From Peptococcaceae bacterium (GTDB lineage Bacteria > Bacillota > Desulfotomaculia > Desulfotomaculales > Desulfocucumaceae), in assembly GCA_023512435.1 (NCBI GenBank), contig JAILZP010000015.1, positions 1 to 64,000 of the forward strand: DNA of 64,000 bases, in the 5' to 3' direction. The position numbers and the translations under genes were made by a program. Under the pieces are notes generated by a model. It was not told the DNA's origin and did not search any database. It worked only from the letters and a program-made list of their open reading frames with translations. Shown here piece after piece: positions 53,953 to 62,452 of the stretch. The first letter of the stretch is position 1. Every line of letters starts with the position of its first letter.

Positions 53953-54873
53953 CTAAACAGAAAATCTCCCCAGCCTGAGTTTATATTTAATCAAGACCAG
54001 CAAAGCGAACTTGGGCAGAACCAGCATCCGCCTCCAGCGGCCGGGCTGATTCAGGAGCCTGCCCAGCCATTCCAGGTTCCGCCTGCTGAACCACTCCGGA
54101 GCGCGGCGGACTTTTCCGGAAAGAACGTCCAGGCTCCCTCCCACCCCCATGGCCACAACGCTTCCAAGGAGGTCCAGGTGCCGGTCAATCCACCTCTCCT
54201 GGCGGGGAGATCCGAGGGCGACAAACAGCAACTGCGGTGAGGCACCGGCTATCCTGCTGATCACCTCGTGATTCTCCCGGTCCGGGAAATAGCCGTGGTG
54301 GGTGCCCGCCACCCTCAATCCCGGGAACATCCTCTCCGCCCTGGCAGCCGCCTCTTCCGCCACACCGGGCGCCGACCCCAGGAAAAACACGCGCCATCCT
54401 TTGCAGGCGGCACACTCCAGAAGCCGCATCATCAAATCTATGCCGGCGACCCGCTCCGGCACGGGCCGGCCGCTGACCCGGCAGGCCCAGACAACGCCGA
54501 TCCCGTCGGCGGTAACCAGGTGGGCCCGGTTGATCACGTCCAGCAGGTCCTTTTCATGCTGGGCGCGGTAAAGCAGTTCGGGATTCAGGGTAACCACAAA
54601 GCAGGGATTTCCCCTGTCCACCTGCATGGATATCCTTTCGGCAAACTGATCCAGGCTGAGCCCGTCCACCGGGGCACCCAGCAAATTCACCCTCACGGCT
54701 CCAAACCTTTCAAAGGGGGCCGTCCGGAAGGCTCCGGCAGGCCCCGGACCGCCATCCGGCCCCCGAAAACTAGGCTTAAGCAATTCTCCAAACATTTTAC
54801 CACAATTTCTTACAACGCTCCAGACCGCTTTAAAAACAGGAATATATTGTGTTTCCGGAAAAACCGTGATCAC
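53953..54873 (-). CDS. WecG/TagA/CpsF-family glycosyltransferase
   Basis: Up to 306 residues. Conserved core from about residue 60: VNLLGAPVDGLSLDQFAERI, CFVVTLNPELLYRA, HLVTADGIGVVW, RVFFLGSAPGVAEEAA and FVALGSPRQERWIDRH. TagA-type enzymes add ManNAc (or similar) to the first GlcNAc on undecaprenyl diphosphate, following WecA/TagO. The 55-60 residues before the core do not match; the frame's first start at 54873 (GTG) has no ribosome-binding site, and GTG starts just before VNLLGAP are alternatives. A true N-terminus is uncertain. Confidence 0.85.
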   Translation of the reverse strand: MITVFPETQYIPVFKAVWSVVRNCGKMFGELLKPSFRGPDGGPGPAGAFRTAPFERFGAVRVNLLGAPVDGLSLDQFAERISMQVDRGNPCFVVTLNPELLYRAQHEKDLLDVINRAHLVTADGIGVVWACRVSGRPVPERVAGIDLMMRLLECAACKGWRVFFLGSAPGVAEEAAARAERMFPGLRVAGTHHGYFPDRENHEVISRIAGASPQLLFVALGSPRQERWIDRHLDLLGSVVAMGVGGSLDVLSGKVRRAPEWFSRRNLEWLGRLLNQPGRWRRMLVLPKFALLVLIKYKLRLGRFSV

Positions 54874-55018
54874 AGAGGAGGCAAACCGCGGGCCGGAAGG
54901 CCCGGCGGCCCGCGGCGAGGCGCGTCTTTTGCGTCCCGGTTTCAGGCCATAAAGGGTTTTTTCTCATTCCGTCGAAAGAAGTAGACTGGTTAATTAAAAA
55001 AGGAAGGGCTTGTGTGCA

Positions 55019-55870
55019 GTGCGACATTACCTGGCCGCCATGCGGCCCAAGCAGTTCATAAAAAACCTCTTTGTCTTTGCCGGCATTATCTTTTCCGGCA
55101 ACCTTTTCAACATCCCCATGCTGCTCAAGGTAACGGGGAGCTTCGTGGTGTTTTGCCTGATCAGCGGCGCCGTTTACCTGGTCAACGACATTGTCGACCT
55201 GGACAAAGACCGGAACCACCCCAAAAAGAAAAGCCGGCCCCTGGCCGCCGGGCTTATTTCCATCCGGGGATCGGCCGCCGCGGCCGCAATGATCTCGGCC
55301 GGATCCCTGGCCCTGGCCTTCGCCCTGTCCCCGGCCCTGGGCGTAATCTCGGCGGCCTATCTGGGGCTGATGTTCCTTTATTCCTTTTACCTGAAGAGCA
55401 TAATAATACTGGACGTGTTTACCATCGCCCTGGGGTTCGTCCTCCGGGTGGTGGCCGGAACCGAGGTGATCCGGGTCTACCTTTCCCCCTGGGCGGTGAT
55501 GTGCACCTTCTTCCTGGCCCTGTTCCTGGCCCTGGGCAAAAGAAGGAACGAAAAGATCGTGCTGGGGGACAACGCCAACAACCACAGGGCGTCCCTGGAG
55601 TCATACAGCATGGCCCTGATCGACCAGCTGATCTCCATCGTCACCACCTCCACCATAGTGTCCTACTTTTTATATACGTTTAAGACGGGCCAGGAACTGA
55701 TCTCCATTATCACCGTGCCCTTCGTGCTGTTCGGCCTGTTCCGGTACCTGTACCTGGTCTACAGCGAAAATTCGGGAGGCAGCCCAGAAGAAATTGTGAT
55801 CAGCGACCGCCCGCTGCAAATCACCGCTTTGCTTTGGACTGCAACATCATTAGTGGTGCATTATTTGTAG
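55019..55870 (+). CDS. UbiA-family prenyltransferase, decaprenyl-phosphate phosphoribosyltransferase-like
   Basis: 284 residues, eight or nine membrane helices. Asp-rich motif YLVNDIVDLDKDRNHPKKKSRPLA (given as YLVNDIVDLDKDRNHP and KKKSRPLAAG) near 62 and the opening MRPKQFIKNLFVFAG match the phosphoribosyl branch (mycobacterial Rv3806c-like), which joins PRPP and a polyprenyl phosphate. GTG at 55019 has AAGGAAGG 10-12 bases upstream; a TTG at 55010 is too close to it. It begins a plus-strand run with DUF362, SMR and GT39 genes, though a repeat-bounded gene intervenes. Confidence 0.82.
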   Translation: MRHYLAAMRPKQFIKNLFVFAGIIFSGNLFNIPMLLKVTGSFVVFCLISGAVYLVNDIVDLDKDRNHPKKKSRPLAAGLISIRGSAAAAAMISAGSLALAFALSPALGVISAAYLGLMFLYSFYLKSIIILDVFTIALGFVLRVVAGTEVIRVYLSPWAVMCTFFLALFLALGKRRNEKIVLGDNANNHRASLESYSMALIDQLISIVTTSTIVSYFLYTFKTGQELISIITVPFVLFGLFRYLYLVYSENSGGSPEEIVISDRPLQITALLWTATSLVVHYL

Positions 55871-55871
55871 T

Positions 55872-56316
55872 GGCTATTAGCTGTTAGCTATTAGCTGTTA
55901 GCAATAAGAGGTGATATACCGTGAGAGATTACAAGGAATTAAAGGTTTGGCAAAGAAGCCATCAGCTGGCAGTAGCTATATACAAAGCTACAGTAAATTT
56001 TCCCAAGGAAGAGATTTATGGTTTAGTAAGTCAGATTAGGCGCTCTTGTGTCTCAATAGCCGCAAACATAGCAGAAGGCTGCGGCAGAAATGGAAATGCT
56101 GAATTCAGACGTTTTCTTCAGATTTCAATTGGCTCTGCTAATGAATTGGAATACTACCTATTACTTTGTCATGATATCGGCCTATTACGGCCTTCCGACT
56201 ACAACCGGCTTACCGGCGAACTGCGTGAAATAAAAAAGATGCTAAACACTTTTATACAGAAACTGAAAACAGTAACTTAAATAGGGCTAATAGCTAACAG
56301 CTAATAGCTAATAGCC
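55872..56316. repeat. Inverted TAGCTATTAGC tracts flanking the four-helix-bundle gene
   Basis: Left arm 55872-55902 and right arm 56286-56316 consist of CTATTAGCTGTTAGC units and are inverted to each other with few differences. They enclose exactly the gene at 55921-56280, making a 445-base unit inserted between the UbiA and DUF362 genes. Confidence 0.8.
55921..56280 (+). CDS. Four-helix-bundle protein (S23/IVS family)
   Basis: 119 residues. Matches the family of rRNA intervening-sequence ORFs: YKELKVWQRSHQLAVAIY, SQIRRSCVSIAANIAEGCGR and FLQISIGSANELEYYLLL. Such proteins form pentameric four-helix bundles with unknown function. Here it is not inside rRNA but between two envelope genes and enclosed by inverted tracts; its lower GC content differs from neighbours, suggesting transfer. 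GTG start with AGAGGTGA 6-8 bases upstream. Confidence 0.92.
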   Translation: MRDYKELKVWQRSHQLAVAIYKATVNFPKEEIYGLVSQIRRSCVSIAANIAEGCGRNGNAEFRRFLQISIGSANELEYYLLLCHDIGLLRPSDYNRLTGELREIKKMLNTFIQKLKTVT

Positions 56317-56334
56317 TATTTAAGGAGGAAAATG

Positions 56335-57408
56335 ATGAAATCCACTGTAGCGGTATTAAAAACATCACCCCAAACCGTGATCGAAGATTACCGGAAGCTG
56401 ATGCACCTGGGCGGGTACAGGGAGTTCCTCCCCCCCGGCAGGGACACCGTCATCAAGCTCAACCTGTCCTGGACCAAGTACTTCCCGGCCTGCTCGTCCC
56501 AGCCCTGGCAGCTCGAGGGAGTGGTCAGAACCCTTATCGAAGACGGCTATAAAAAAGAGACCCTGCTGCCGGTGGAAAACAAAACCGTGGTCACCAACCC
56601 GGTGAAGGGAGCCATCAACAACAAGTGGATGCCGGTGCTGGACAGGTACGGCCTGGGCTTCACCCCCCTGCCGGAGGTGGAGTGGGTGGTGTTCAAGCCC
56701 AGGGCCAAACTGCTGGTGCTGGACCGGATCTTCCCCGAGGGGATTGTCATCCCAAAAATGTTTTTGGGCCGCAATGTCCTGCACCTGCCCACCGTGAAGA
56801 CCCACGGCCACAGCATCACCACCGGCGCCATCAAGAACTCCTTCGGCGGCCTGCTGAAGGAGGTCCGGCACTACTGCCACAAATACATGCACGAAACCCT
56901 GGTGGACCTGATGCTGCTGCAGAAAGAGGTCCACTCCGGGATCTTCGCGGTGATGGACGGAACGGTGGCCGGGGACGGGGCCGGGCCGCGCACCATGGTT
57001 CCCCGCGTCAAGAACTACATCCTGGCCTCCGGGGACTCGGTGGCCATCGACGCGGTGGCGGCCAGGATGATGGGCATGGACCCCATGGCCGTCCCCTACC
57101 TGAGGATGTGCGACGAGATGGGGCTGGGCAACGCCAGGATGGAAAACATAGAAATAGCGGGAGAGGACATCCGGGAGGTCAACTTCGGCTTCAGGGCCAA
57201 GCGGAGCTTTGTCATCTGGGGGGACCAGCTGATCCGCAAGGGCATACTGAAGCCCTTCGAGAAAATACTGCTGCACAGCCCCCTGGTGGTCTGGGCGCCC
57301 TTCGCCTCCAACGTCTACCACGATTTCCTCTGGTATCCCACGGTGGGGCGAAAAAGGATCAATGCCTTCGCCAGGACCGGGTGGGGGCGGCTGTTCGAAA
57401 AATACTGA
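56335..57408 (+). CDS. DUF362 domain-containing protein
   Basis: 357 residues. The DUF362 core VIKLNLSWTKYFP, VLHLPTVKTHGHSITTGAIKNSFGGLL (given as LHLPTVKTHGHS and TGAIKNSFGGLL), GDSVAIDAVAARMMGMDP is complete, but no ferredoxin-like cysteine clusters follow. Role unknown; members are found in anaerobes, often with Fe-S domains. GGAGG lies 6-8 bases before the second of two adjacent ATGs. In the same direction as the UbiA and SMR genes, so possibly part of the same lipid-sugar function. Confidence 0.85.
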   Translation: MKSTVAVLKTSPQTVIEDYRKLMHLGGYREFLPPGRDTVIKLNLSWTKYFPACSSQPWQLEGVVRTLIEDGYKKETLLPVENKTVVTNPVKGAINNKWMPVLDRYGLGFTPLPEVEWVVFKPRAKLLVLDRIFPEGIVIPKMFLGRNVLHLPTVKTHGHSITTGAIKNSFGGLLKEVRHYCHKYMHETLVDLMLLQKEVHSGIFAVMDGTVAGDGAGPRTMVPRVKNYILASGDSVAIDAVAARMMGMDPMAVPYLRMCDEMGLGNARMENIEIAGEDIREVNFGFRAKRSFVIWGDQLIRKGILKPFEKILLHSPLVVWAPFASNVYHDFLWYPTVGRKRINAFARTGWGRLFEKY

Positions 57409-57452
57409 TTATAGCTGCTAGCTCCTAGCTGAAGGATTCCGAACAGAAAGGG

Positions 57453-57821
57453 ATGCCTGTGAGAATCTACCTGGTATTGCTGCTGGCCATTGTCTTCAAC
57501 TCCGGCGCCAACATCATGATCAAGGCGGCCATGCGAAAAAGCCCCATCATACCGGAGCAGGGGGCCGTCCTGCAGGCCTTTGCCCAGGCGGCCAAAAACC
57601 CCTTCCTGATCGGCGGGGTGGTTCTGTTCGGCCTTGCCCTGGCGGCGTACAGCGTGGTGCTGAGCAGGATCAACCTGAGCGTGGCCTACCCGGTCATGAC
57701 CGGGGCCGGGTTTTTACTGGTATTCCTCTTTTCGGGGCTTTATTTCAGGGAGGGCATCACCGCTGCGCACATCCTGGGGTCCGCGCTGATCCTGGCCGGG
57801 GTATGGATCCTGGCCAGGTAG
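57453..57821 (+). CDS. Small multidrug-resistance/EamA-like membrane protein
   Basis: 122 residues with four membrane helices, including SVVLSRINLSVAYPVMTGAGFLLVFL (shown as SVVLSRINLSVAYPVMT) and GSALILAGVWILAR, typical of the SMR/EmrE fold with its GxxxG-like last helix. Members ArnE/ArnF flip undecaprenyl-phosphate sugars; a homologous role fits the neighbouring UbiA and GT39 genes. The usual EmrE glutamate in helix 1 is not seen. ATG at 57453; a GTG at 57459 has better spacing from GGG. Confidence 0.82.
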   Translation: MPVRIYLVLLLAIVFNSGANIMIKAAMRKSPIIPEQGAVLQAFAQAAKNPFLIGGVVLFGLALAAYSVVLSRINLSVAYPVMTGAGFLLVFLFSGLYFREGITAAHILGSALILAGVWILAR

Positions 57822-57852
57822 AGAACAATTTAGAGGTTTTTTATGGATCCCA

Positions 57853-58059
57853 TTATATGGCAACCTCCATAGTGGTGAGGAAAGTTTGCCCGGTTTCAAC
57901 CTCGGGATCTTCGTCTTCATAATATAGAACTAAAGCTTCCTTTAAATTTTCGAGGGCTTCCTCGATTGTTTTTCCCTGTGACACAACACTGTTTTCTATG
58001 CACTTGGCCACAAACCAGTTTTCTTCCTTCTGGACTATTACATTAACCTTAATACTCAA
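57853..58059 (-). CDS. HicB-family antitoxin-like protein, no HicA beside it
   Basis: 68 residues: VNVIVQKEENWFVAKCIENSVVSQGKT split as VNVIVQKEENWFVAKC and NSVVSQGKTIEEALENLKEA is the HicB RNase-H-like fold. HicB normally pairs with a small HicA mRNA interferase; the 31- and 90-base gaps on either side are too short for one. No DNA-binding domain is fused. TTG start with AGGTGG about 9 bases upstream. Low GC compared with neighbours. Confidence 0.85.
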   Translation of the reverse strand: MSIKVNVIVQKEENWFVAKCIENSVVSQGKTIEEALENLKEALVLYYEDEDPEVETGQTFLTTMEVAI

Positions 58060-58149
58060 TTGTACCCACCACCTTTTGGGGAAATCTTATTTTATATTAT
58101 ATCAGAAATAATCATGGTTAATCTCCTGTATCATAGATAATATACCGGT

Positions 58150-59721
58150 ATGCGAGGCAGGAACTTGAGAAGGGATCATTTCGTTACCGCATTATCTCTC
58201 GCGGCGGCCGCCCTGTTCACCGGCGCGGTGTGGTACCTGTACTACAAGCAGTATTTCACCGGGCTGGTCCTGAACGATGCCATGGATTACGCCGGCATAG
58301 CCAGGAACGTGGCCCGGGGGCAGGGCTTCATTTCCCAGTACGTCACCCCCCTGAGCCTGGCCCACCACGGGGTGCCCCAGCCGGACATGTGGCGGGCCCC
58401 CCTTTGGCCCCTGGCCCTGGCGGGCTTCCAGAAGATGCTGGGCTTCATCGACGAGGCCTCGGCCATAGGGTCCGGCTTTTTCTTCGCGGCAACGGGCCCC
58501 GTGGTCTTCCTGCTGGCCCGGCAGTGGTTCGGAAGCCTGGTGGCGGCCGGGTCGGTGCTGATCTACTCCCTGACCCCGAAGCTGCTTTATTTCAGCATAT
58601 CGGGCATGACCGAGCCGCTGGCGGTATTCCTGACGGCCCTGGCCGTCCTTGCGGCCTCCTCCCGGGGCCTCAGGAACAAACCCGGCGACTGGCTGTCGGG
58701 AGCGGCACTGGGGCTGTTCTACCTGGCCCGCTACAACGCCCTGGTCTTCCTCCCCTTCTTCCTCGGATACCGGTGGCTTTCCCGGCGGGAGGGCTCCGGC
58801 CCGCCTTTAAGGATGCTGGCGGGCTTCACCCTGGCCGCCCTGCCCTGGCTGGCGAGGAACTGCATCATCTTCGGCAACCCCTTCTTTTCCCTGCAGAAAT
58901 ACGAGCCGGTGATGTTCACCCGGATCTACCCCGACTACAGCCTTTACCTGCACCCCCGGACAGTGGATGTGGCGGCCTTTGTAAAAAACGAAACCGGGGC
59001 CCTGATGGAAAAAATCGCGGCCAACTGGGGCCACTATCTGGAATCCTTTCTCAGCCCGGACCTGAACGGTGTTCCGGCCTCCATTTTCATCATCTTCCTG
59101 GCTTCCCTGGCCCTCCCCCTGGGCGGCAGGTCCGCCGGGATCAGGCCGCTGATCGTTTTCTGCTACCTGGCCCAGCTGGCCGCCCTGCTGGTGATTCACT
59201 TCATACCCAGGCTGTTCCTGGTGTTTGCCCCGTTCTACATCATCTTCGCCCTGGGCGCCCTGTCCATGTCGGTGCATTGCCTGGCGGGGAAGCTGGGGCT
59301 TAAATCCGTCCCCGGCCTGCTGACAGCCATTTTCGCGATCTTCCTGGCCTTCTGCAACCTTACCGGATCCACTCCGCCGGAAAAGGAGATCCCCGATCGG
59401 GACAGGTACCTGAAGATAATCAACGACCTGGCCGGCATGGTTCCCCCGGACAGGGTGATCCTGACCAACGAGGGCCACCTGGTAAGCTGGTACGGAGACC
59501 GCTATGCCTGCAAGATACCCTACAGCGTGGACATGGTCCCGGACATAAAAAAACGGGCCGGTGTCGGGGCCCTCTTTATCTCCGACCGCATCCTCTGGCA
59601 CATGCCCGAGGCCGACCGGAGCTGGAAATTTCTCTGGTACCAGCATCCCGGGGAACTGCACAGCCTCAGGCTTACAAAGACAATCCCGGACCGGGGGGTA
59701 ATCTACCTGGCCCCGAGGTGA
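58150..59721 (+). CDS. GT39/ArnT-like polyprenyl-phosphate sugar transferase
   Basis: 523 residues, about eleven membrane helices. The first external loop has the acidic residues typical of GT-C enzymes (VLNDAMDYAGIARNVARGQGF), followed by PLWPLALAGFQ and the ALGLFYLARYNALVFLP helix. GT-C enzymes use a lipid-phosphate sugar outside the membrane. Its donor could be made by the UbiA gene and flipped by the SMR gene upstream. Acceptor unknown. ATG at 58150 lacks a clear ribosome-binding site. Confidence 0.8.
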   Translation: MRGRNLRRDHFVTALSLAAAALFTGAVWYLYYKQYFTGLVLNDAMDYAGIARNVARGQGFISQYVTPLSLAHHGVPQPDMWRAPLWPLALAGFQKMLGFIDEASAIGSGFFFAATGPVVFLLARQWFGSLVAAGSVLIYSLTPKLLYFSISGMTEPLAVFLTALAVLAASSRGLRNKPGDWLSGAALGLFYLARYNALVFLPFFLGYRWLSRREGSGPPLRMLAGFTLAALPWLARNCIIFGNPFFSLQKYEPVMFTRIYPDYSLYLHPRTVDVAAFVKNETGALMEKIAANWGHYLESFLSPDLNGVPASIFIIFLASLALPLGGRSAGIRPLIVFCYLAQLAALLVIHFIPRLFLVFAPFYIIFALGALSMSVHCLAGKLGLKSVPGLLTAIFAIFLAFCNLTGSTPPEKEIPDRDRYLKIINDLAGMVPPDRVILTNEGHLVSWYGDRYACKIPYSVDMVPDIKKRAGVGALFISDRILWHMPEADRSWKFLWYQHPGELHSLRLTKTIPDRGVIYLAPR

Positions 59722-59743
59722 GCGATCTTAAAACAGGGCCGGC

Positions 59744-60739
59744 CTAAGCGTTTCGCCCGCCGAATCCGTCGGGGTGGTCCCTGTGCCAGGCCCAGGCGGT
59801 CTCTATTATGGTCCTCAAATCATCGAACTGCGGCCGCCAGCCCAATGCTTCCCTGGCCTTGCCGGCGCCGGCCACCAGCACCGCCGGGTCCCCGGGCCGC
59901 CTGGCGGAAAACTTCACCTCGATGGACCTCCCGGTGACCTCTTCGGCCGTCTTTATAACCTCCAGCACCGAGTAACCGCTGCCGTTTCCCAGGTTGAAGC
60001 AGTCCGACGGCATTCCCGAACGCAGGTATTCCAGGGCCAGCAGGTGGGCCCGGGCCAGGTCGGTGACGTGGATGTAGTCCCGTATGCAGGTCCCGTCCGG
60101 GGTCGGATAGTCATTGCCGAACACGCTTATTCCGGGCAGCTTGCCGGACGCGGCCTTCAGCACCAGGGGGATCAGGTGGGTTTCCGGATCGTGGTCCTCG
60201 CCTATGTCACCGGCCGGGTCAGCCCCGGCCGCATTGAAATAGCGCAGGGACGCGTATTTCAGGCCGAAAGCCCCGCCGTACCACCTGAGGGCGCCCTCGA
60301 AGGCCAGCTTCGTCGCCCCGTACGGGTTGGCGGGCACGGTGGGATGGTCCTCCTTTATCGGCACTTCCACCGGGTCCCCGTAAACCGCCGCGGTGGAGGA
60401 AAAAACAAAGCACCTGACCCCCGCTTTCACACAGGCGTCCAGGAGCGCCAGCCCCTTGACCACGTTGTTGAAATAATACGTGTCCGGGCGGCCCACCGAC
60501 TCGCCCACCAGGCTGTGCGCGGCAAAATGCATGCACGCCTCTATGCCCTCCCGCCTGATCAGCCCGGCCAGCAGATCCCGGTCGGCGATGTCCCCTTCAA
60601 TAAAGATGGCGTCCCCCACGGCCCCCCGGTGCCCCCGGGAAAGGTTGTCCAGCACCACCGCCCTGTGCCCGGCCTTCATCAGCTCCCTGACCGCGTGGCT
60701 GCCTATGTACCCCGCCCCGCCGCAGACCAGTACGTTCAC
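59744..60739 (-). CDS. galE: UDP-glucose 4-epimerase
   Basis: 331 residues. GGAGYIGSHAVRELMKAGH at the N-terminus, FSSTAAVYGDP near 123, YGATK catalytic motif near 147, GDYPTPDGTCIRDYIHVTDLA split as YPTPDGTCIRDYIHV, and NLGNGSGYSVLEVI are classic GalE. Interconverts UDP-Glc and UDP-Gal. GTG at 60739 has GGGGGG 8-13 bases upstream, so longer in-frame text is not translated. More typical of GalE than the shorter protein at 42152. Confidence 0.95.
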   Translation of the reverse strand: MNVLVCGGAGYIGSHAVRELMKAGHRAVVLDNLSRGHRGAVGDAIFIEGDIADRDLLAGLIRREGIEACMHFAAHSLVGESVGRPDTYYFNNVVKGLALLDACVKAGVRCFVFSSTAAVYGDPVEVPIKEDHPTVPANPYGATKLAFEGALRWYGGAFGLKYASLRYFNAAGADPAGDIGEDHDPETHLIPLVLKAASGKLPGISVFGNDYPTPDGTCIRDYIHVTDLARAHLLALEYLRSGMPSDCFNLGNGSGYSVLEVIKTAEEVTGRSIEVKFSARRPGDPAVLVAGAGKAREALGWRPQFDDLRTIIETAWAWHRDHPDGFGGRNA

Positions 60740-60826
60740 GTGAATTCCCCCCTTTTCCCAACCCTGGAGCAAAGCCATGCCGCACGGAAAGACCCCTGAA
60801 TTCAAGCGAGAAATGTGTATAAGCAG

Positions 60827-62281
60827 TCACGACGCCCGGTCCTTGATCAGCAACACCTTTATGGTCTGGAACAGGATGGCGATATCCCTGGCCGGAGAGT
60901 ACGACTTGGTGTATAGCAGGTCGTACTTCAATTTGTTTTCCGGGCTGGTGCTGTATTTCCCGGCCACCTGGGCCAGCCCCGTCAGTCCGGACTTCACCTT
61001 CATCCGGTAAACGTACTCCGGAACATCCCTCATCAGCTGATTGACGAAGAAGGGCCTTTCAGGGCGGGGACCCACCAGGCTCATGTCCCCCCTCAATACG
61101 TTAATAAGCTGGGGAATCTCGTCAATGCGCAGGGCCCGCAACACCCGTCCCACCCGGGTGACCCGGGGGTCGTTTTCAGCCGCCAGAACCGGGCCGGTTC
61201 CCGCCTCGGCCCCGTCCACCATGGTGCGGAGCTTGTACAGGTAAAAAACCTGCCCCCCGTCGGTCAACCTCTTCTGCCTGTAGATAACGGGACCGGGAGA
61301 ATCAATCTTAATCAGCACGGCGGCGGGCAGCAGGACGGGAAGGGCAACGGCCAGCCCGGCCAGGGAAAGCAGAATGTCCAGGACCCTCTTAAAGATCATG
61401 GACTCCCTGGGTATGTTCAGCCTGCCCACGGCAAAAACCGGCACGTCGTCCACCTGGTCCAGCCTGGCCTGGGTGATCAGTATTTCATAAAAGTCAGGCA
61501 CCAGGAAAGCCGCCGTGTCCCGGGCCACGCAGGCGTAAAGGACCTCGGCCTTGTCCTCCTGGGAAAGGGATCCCGAAACAAACACCTCGTCGGGCCGGGT
61601 GGAGTCGAGGCACTCACAGAAACAAGAAATGTCGCCCAGCACCGGCCAGCTTTCATGCGGGCCTTCTTCACCGCCGCCGGGCTTCCCGCCGCCGTCACCG
61701 GGAACAGCGGCCTGTTCCCCGGCCGCCCCCGATCCGCAGGCCAGGCTGCCGCCGTTCCGGCCCACCACCAGTCCCGACACTTTATACACCCCGCCGGTGT
61801 ACTGCTCCAGCTTCCCGGCCAGGTCCCGGGCATCCGCCGGCTGCCCCACCACCAGCACCTTTTTTTCGTGAAGAAGCATTCTTTCCCAGTGCCAAGCCGC
61901 CCGCCGCCACAGGGAAAGCAGGACCAGCTGAATGAAAGGGGCCAGGACAAATACCGAGCGGGGGAACGCGAATCCCCTGAACAGGAAGGAAAGGGACATG
62001 CCCACCACGGCCTGGAAGAACACGACACAGATCAGCCCGGCGAAAACCTCGGTCCACCGCCAGCGGTACGGCCCGTACAACCGGTAAAAATACATAAGCG
62101 CCAGGGCGGTGAGGGACAGCCAGGGCCAGGTGGAAAAATAAGCGGACAGGTTATCCTGCGGCAGATCCCCGCCGAACCTTAGATAGAAGGCAAGAACATA
62201 CCCGGCGTTGACCATCAGCATGTCCACCGCCGCCAGAACAATTAAAAACCAGAACCTCCCGGATGCAGGCAAAGAAAACAT
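60827..62281 (-). CDS. Exopolysaccharide polyprenyl glycosylphosphotransferase
   Basis: 484 residues. Four to five N-terminal membrane helices (about 10-115), a CoA-binding-like cytoplasmic domain and the C-terminal bacterial sugar transferase domain (about 285-484) with KRVLDILLSLAGLAVALP, RQKRLTDGGQVFYLYKLRTM split as RQKRLTDGG and FYLYKLRTM, KLRTM-, and RIDEIPQLINVLRGDMSLVGPRPERP split as RIDEIPQLINVLRGDMS and LVGPRPERP. It loads a hexose-1-P on undecaprenyl phosphate. Linker (about 175-215) is Gly/Pro-rich. Confidence 0.92.
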   Translation of the reverse strand: MFSLPASGRFWFLIVLAAVDMLMVNAGYVLAFYLRFGGDLPQDNLSAYFSTWPWLSLTALALMYFYRLYGPYRWRWTEVFAGLICVVFFQAVVGMSLSFLFRGFAFPRSVFVLAPFIQLVLLSLWRRAAWHWERMLLHEKKVLVVGQPADARDLAGKLEQYTGGVYKVSGLVVGRNGGSLACGSGAAGEQAAVPGDGGGKPGGGEEGPHESWPVLGDISCFCECLDSTRPDEVFVSGSLSQEDKAEVLYACVARDTAAFLVPDFYEILITQARLDQVDDVPVFAVGRLNIPRESMIFKRVLDILLSLAGLAVALPVLLPAAVLIKIDSPGPVIYRQKRLTDGGQVFYLYKLRTMVDGAEAGTGPVLAAENDPRVTRVGRVLRALRIDEIPQLINVLRGDMSLVGPRPERPFFVNQLMRDVPEYVYRMKVKSGLTGLAQVAGKYSTSPENKLKYDLLYTKSYSPARDIAILFQTIKVLLIKDRAS

Positions 62282-62341
62282 CCTCCAGAAAAGGTTTTTA
62301 CAGTTTGATTATACATGTTTTGCAAGGCATGACAACATTTA

Positions 62342-62348
62342 TGTCGAA
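62342..62348 (+). promoter_or_regulatory. Spo0A-core-like heptamer in the divergent gap
   Basis: TGTCGAA followed by GG. Core match only, between the glycosylphosphotransferase and mntA. Confidence 0.2.
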
Positions 62349-62362
62349 GGCCGTCACCCGTA

Positions 62363-62392
62363 TTGACATTATAAGGATAGACGTGCTACCAT
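62363..62392 (+). promoter_or_regulatory. Candidate promoter of the MntA-HepT pair
   Basis: TTGACA, 18-base spacer and TACCAT, 61 bases before the mntA ATG. The -10 is weak. Confidence 0.45.
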
Positions 62393-62452
62393 GCAGGCAG
62401 GTTGCTGCTGCCGTCCCGGACAACTTTTCAGTCAAAAAGCGGGAGATAACTT

